7,240 nt of DNA. It comes from ZCTH02-B3 sp036563895. Lineage in GTDB: Bacteria; Bacillota; Bacilli; Paenibacillales; Paenibacillaceae. The stretch spans positions 1 to 7,240 of the forward strand of contig DATCLN010000084.1 of the NCBI GenBank assembly GCA_036563895.1, in the 5' to 3' direction. The notes under the pieces were generated by a model. That model was given only the letters and a program-made list of their open reading frames with translations, was not told where the DNA came from and made no database searches. Position numbers and translations under genes: made by a program. This document shows, in pieces, positions 5,517-7,240 of the stretch. The first letter of the stretch is position 1, and each line of letters begins with the position of its first letter.

Positions 5517-6701
5517 TCAGCCGGGCAGCCGCGTGGCCCGCACAAGGCGCCGCGCCAGGGCGGGCGCCGCGCGACCCGCGCCGAGCAGCGGCACGAGCAG
5601 GGCGGGCGTTGCCGAGAGGCGCTGCAGCGCGTTCCCCCAACGCAGCGGCCCCGTCCACTCCGCGCAAATCGCCTGCGTGTAGAGGCGTTTCCATTCGCCA
5701 GGCGCCAGTTCTCCGCGCAGACACGCGTCCGCCAGCGGCGCGCACAGCGCGGCGGACCGAAGGGCCATCGCCATGCCGTCGCCGCACAGCGGCGGGATGA
5801 CCGCTGCCGCGTCCCCCACGTGGGGCACGGCGCCCCAGGGGACGGGTCTGCGGCTGACAAACACGGGGGCAGCCGCCGCCTCGCTGCCGGGAACCGGCGA
5901 GGCGCCCGCCAGTCTGCGGCCCAGCCGGACATGGCCCCGGGCGGCCGCTTCCAGGACGCCGTGCACCGTGCCGCCGGCTTCCCGGAAAAACCGCCGGGTG
6001 ACCAGGGCGGCCAGGTTGTGGCGGTCTCCTTCCACCGGGGCGAGCCCCGCGTAGCCGCCGCGAAAAAAGAAAAGCTCCACCTCCGGCTCCTTCGCCAGTC
6101 CCGCCACATGGCACGACACCCCGACAAAGGATGCACGGGCAAAATGGCCCCGGCCCGGCCGCCATGCAGACCGCAGCGAAGGACGGGACGGCGGCGCCGG
6201 ATCGTCGCCGGGGCGAAGGCCGGGAGGCGGGTGCCGCCCCCATGCGCCGATGACCGCCCGCGCGATCATCGCATGGCGTTGTCCGTTTTCCCGCCATTCG
6301 ATGCGGTAATCCCTGCATTGCCGCGTGACGGAGGTGACCGCCGCGCCGGGCCGCCACCGGACGCCCCGCTCCAGCGCCGCCTGAAGGATGGCGTGATCCA
6401 GGGCATGGCGGCTTACGCCCCATGCTGTTCCGGGGAGGGGGATGACGAGGGGGTTCCCGGCGGCAAGCGAGATCCGGACTTCCTCCATTTTCGCCGGGCC
6501 GAGGGATGCGATGCGCGGGAGCAGGCCCAGCGTCTCCAGCGAGGCGAGGGATTCGGGGGAAAGGAATTCGCCGCAGGCTTTGTGGCGGGGCGACGGGAAC
6601 CGTTCGAGCAGGACGGTGCGCCAGCCGCGGCCGGCCATGGCGTGCGCCATGCTGCCACCCGCCGGTCCGGCGCCGATGATGGCGATGTCCGCGTCCGTCA
6701 T
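5517..6701 (-). CDS. FAD-dependent oxidoreductase/hydroxylase (geranylgeranyl-reductase/FixC-like, SrsC-like)
   Basis: This 394-aa flavoprotein has a Rossmann FAD site at the N-terminus, IAIIGAGPAGGSMAHAMAGR (7-26), followed by LLERFPSPRHKACGEFLSPE, a stretch characteristic of the geranylgeranyl reductase/aromatic hydroxylase superfamily. The second FAD motif, PHVGDAAAVIPPLCGDGM, is at 293-310 with Gly297-Asp298. There is no signal peptide; the C-terminus is basic and mildly hydrophobic (residues 366-390) and may touch the membrane. The ATG at 6701 overlaps the stop of the upstream methyltransferase gene in an ATGA, and GGGAGGGAG sits just before it, so the two are translationally coupled. 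Proteins of this type next to a methyltransferase occur in type III polyketide synthase clusters for alkylresorcinols, where SrsC hydroxylates the methylated phenol towards a quinone. That role is inferred from family and neighbour; other polyprenyl or phenolic substrates are possible. Confidence 0.87.
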   Translation of the reverse strand: MTDADIAIIGAGPAGGSMAHAMAGRGWRTVLLERFPSPRHKACGEFLSPESLASLETLGLLPRIASLGPAKMEEVRISLAAGNPLVIPLPGTAWGVSRHALDHAILQAALERGVRWRPGAAVTSVTRQCRDYRIEWRENGQRHAMIARAVIGAWGRHPPPGLRPGDDPAPPSRPSLRSAWRPGRGHFARASFVGVSCHVAGLAKEPEVELFFFRGGYAGLAPVEGDRHNLAALVTRRFFREAGGTVHGVLEAAARGHVRLGRRLAGASPVPGSEAAAAPVFVSRRPVPWGAVPHVGDAAAVIPPLCGDGMAMALRSAALCAPLADACLRGELAPGEWKRLYTQAICAEWTGPLRWGNALQRLSATPALLVPLLGAGRAAPALARRLVRATRLPG

Positions 6702-7240
6702 GGGCGCTCCCTCCCGGGCGTGACGGATTCGGCAGGAGGATGTTCCGGTTGCGGGTGCCGGTCCGGCACCGGCAGGTACGAGTCCGTCGACGCCCGTTTC
6801 CCTGCAGGCTCCGTCCGTTGTCCGGCAGGCGCCGTCCGGCGCCGGACCAGCGCCACGTAGCGGAACATCGGCCGCCAATGGTATTCCAGATCGCAGTCGT
6901 CCAGCGCCTCCCGCAAAACGCGCCAGTCTTCCGCCCGAAACCCCTTGGCCACGGACAGCGGGCCGTCGTGGCGGATATACCGGTTGCGGGAAAGCAGCCG
7001 GGCCGCCAGCCAGACGGATGCCCAGGGCACCCAGTGGCGGTGGATGTCGCACAGCACGGCGCCGAGCCGGGAAGCCCGCAGCATGCGGCGGACGACGCGC
7101 GGCAGCTCGTCGGCGGCAAAATGGTGGGCGAAGTGCGTTGCTGTCACGATGTCCGCGCACGCGTCGGGCAGGTCGAACAGGTCGCCGCGCACGACGTGCA
7201 CCCGCCGCTCGCCCCGGAACAGCCGCCTGGCTTCCAGGCA
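6698..7240 (-). CDS. Class I SAM-dependent methyltransferase (SrsB-like), 5' end beyond window
   Basis: The visible 180 residues cover the C-terminal part of a Rossmann-fold methyltransferase. VHVVRGDLFDLPDACADIVTA holds the acidic motif that follows the SAM-binding glycine loop, and FAHHFAADELPRVVRRMLRA, then LGAVLCDIHRHWVP, are the usual helix and next strand. The glycine-rich SAM loop itself must lie to the right of the window. The pattern ADIVTATHFAHHF with CDIHRH is typical of the small methyltransferases paired with a FAD oxidoreductase and type III polyketide synthase, where they methylate a phenolic lipid. After FRYVALVRRR the fold appears to end, and a tail of about 45 residues rich in Pro, Arg, Glu and Gly follows (6835-6701). 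The stop codon overlaps the next start by ATGA. The substrate is inferred, not shown. Confidence 0.8.
   Translation of the reverse strand, partial: CLEARRLFRGERRVHVVRGDLFDLPDACADIVTATHFAHHFAADELPRVVRRMLRASRLGAVLCDIHRHWVPWASVWLAARLLSRNRYIRHDGPLSVAKGFRAEDWRVLREALDDCDLEYHWRPMFRYVALVRRRTAPAGQRTEPAGKRASTDSYLPVPDRHPQPEHPPAESVTPGRERP

Noticed and set aside
5376..6860. Plus-strand open frame of 494 codons opposite the FAD oxidoreductase
   Set aside because: The minus strand encodes a full flavoprotein with both FAD motifs; the plus frame is Arg/Gly/Pro-rich and patternless.
1..7240. CRISPR array, tRNA, rRNA, insertion sequence or phage integration site
   Set aside because: No regularly spaced repeats, tRNA-like cloverleaf, transposase motif or terminal inverted repeats with target duplication were seen on either strand.

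Overview
The window looks like chromosomal DNA of a high-GC, endospore-forming Firmicute, most likely of the Paenibacillaceae or Cohnella/Thermobacillus type. This rests on four things seen in the sequence: a CotD-type spore-coat gene, strong AGGAGG-like ribosome binding sites, GTG starts and GC-rich third codon positions. The genus is an inference; there is no rRNA or marker gene here.

Layout from left to right. (1) Positions 1-1423, minus strand: the visible start of an operon for a group-4 (energy-converting, complex-I-like) [NiFe] hydrogenase. It holds the large catalytic subunit, whose N-terminal NuoC-like part is almost entirely missing, and the first 49 codons of a downstream subunit cut by the window edge. 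(2) Positions 1424-1720: a stretch of about 300 bases with no convincing gene. It holds a 16-bp tandem repeat and the ahpC promoter and leader. (3) Positions 1721-3857, plus strand: ahpC and ahpF, a complete two-component alkyl hydroperoxide reductase operon. (4) Positions 3921-3960: a strong bidirectional terminator. (5) Positions 3964-4185, minus: a 73-residue CotD-like spore coat protein starting at GTG. (6) Positions 4333-5409, minus: a luciferase-like (LLM) flavin-dependent monooxygenase with its own likely promoter. (7) Positions 5517-7240, minus: a FAD-dependent oxidoreductase/hydroxylase overlapped by 4 bp (ATGA) with a class I SAM methyltransferase that runs off the right edge. This pair resembles the modification enzymes SrsB and SrsC of alkylresorcinol (phenolic lipid/alkylquinone) pathways, which usually travel with a type III polyketide synthase.

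How the genes work together: AhpF takes electrons from NADH and re-reduces AhpC, which destroys peroxides. The methyltransferase and FAD enzyme probably act in turn on one lipid-phenol substrate. The hydrogenase pieces belong to a membrane H2-evolving or H2-oxidising complex whose other subunits lie left of the window or are lost. The oddest place is the hydrogenase/ahpC boundary, where a normally fused NuoC-like domain and the usual upstream membrane-subunit genes are replaced by the divergent ahpCF operon. I did not find a clearly new defence or mobile system. Most long open frames opposite the real genes are GC-driven shadows.
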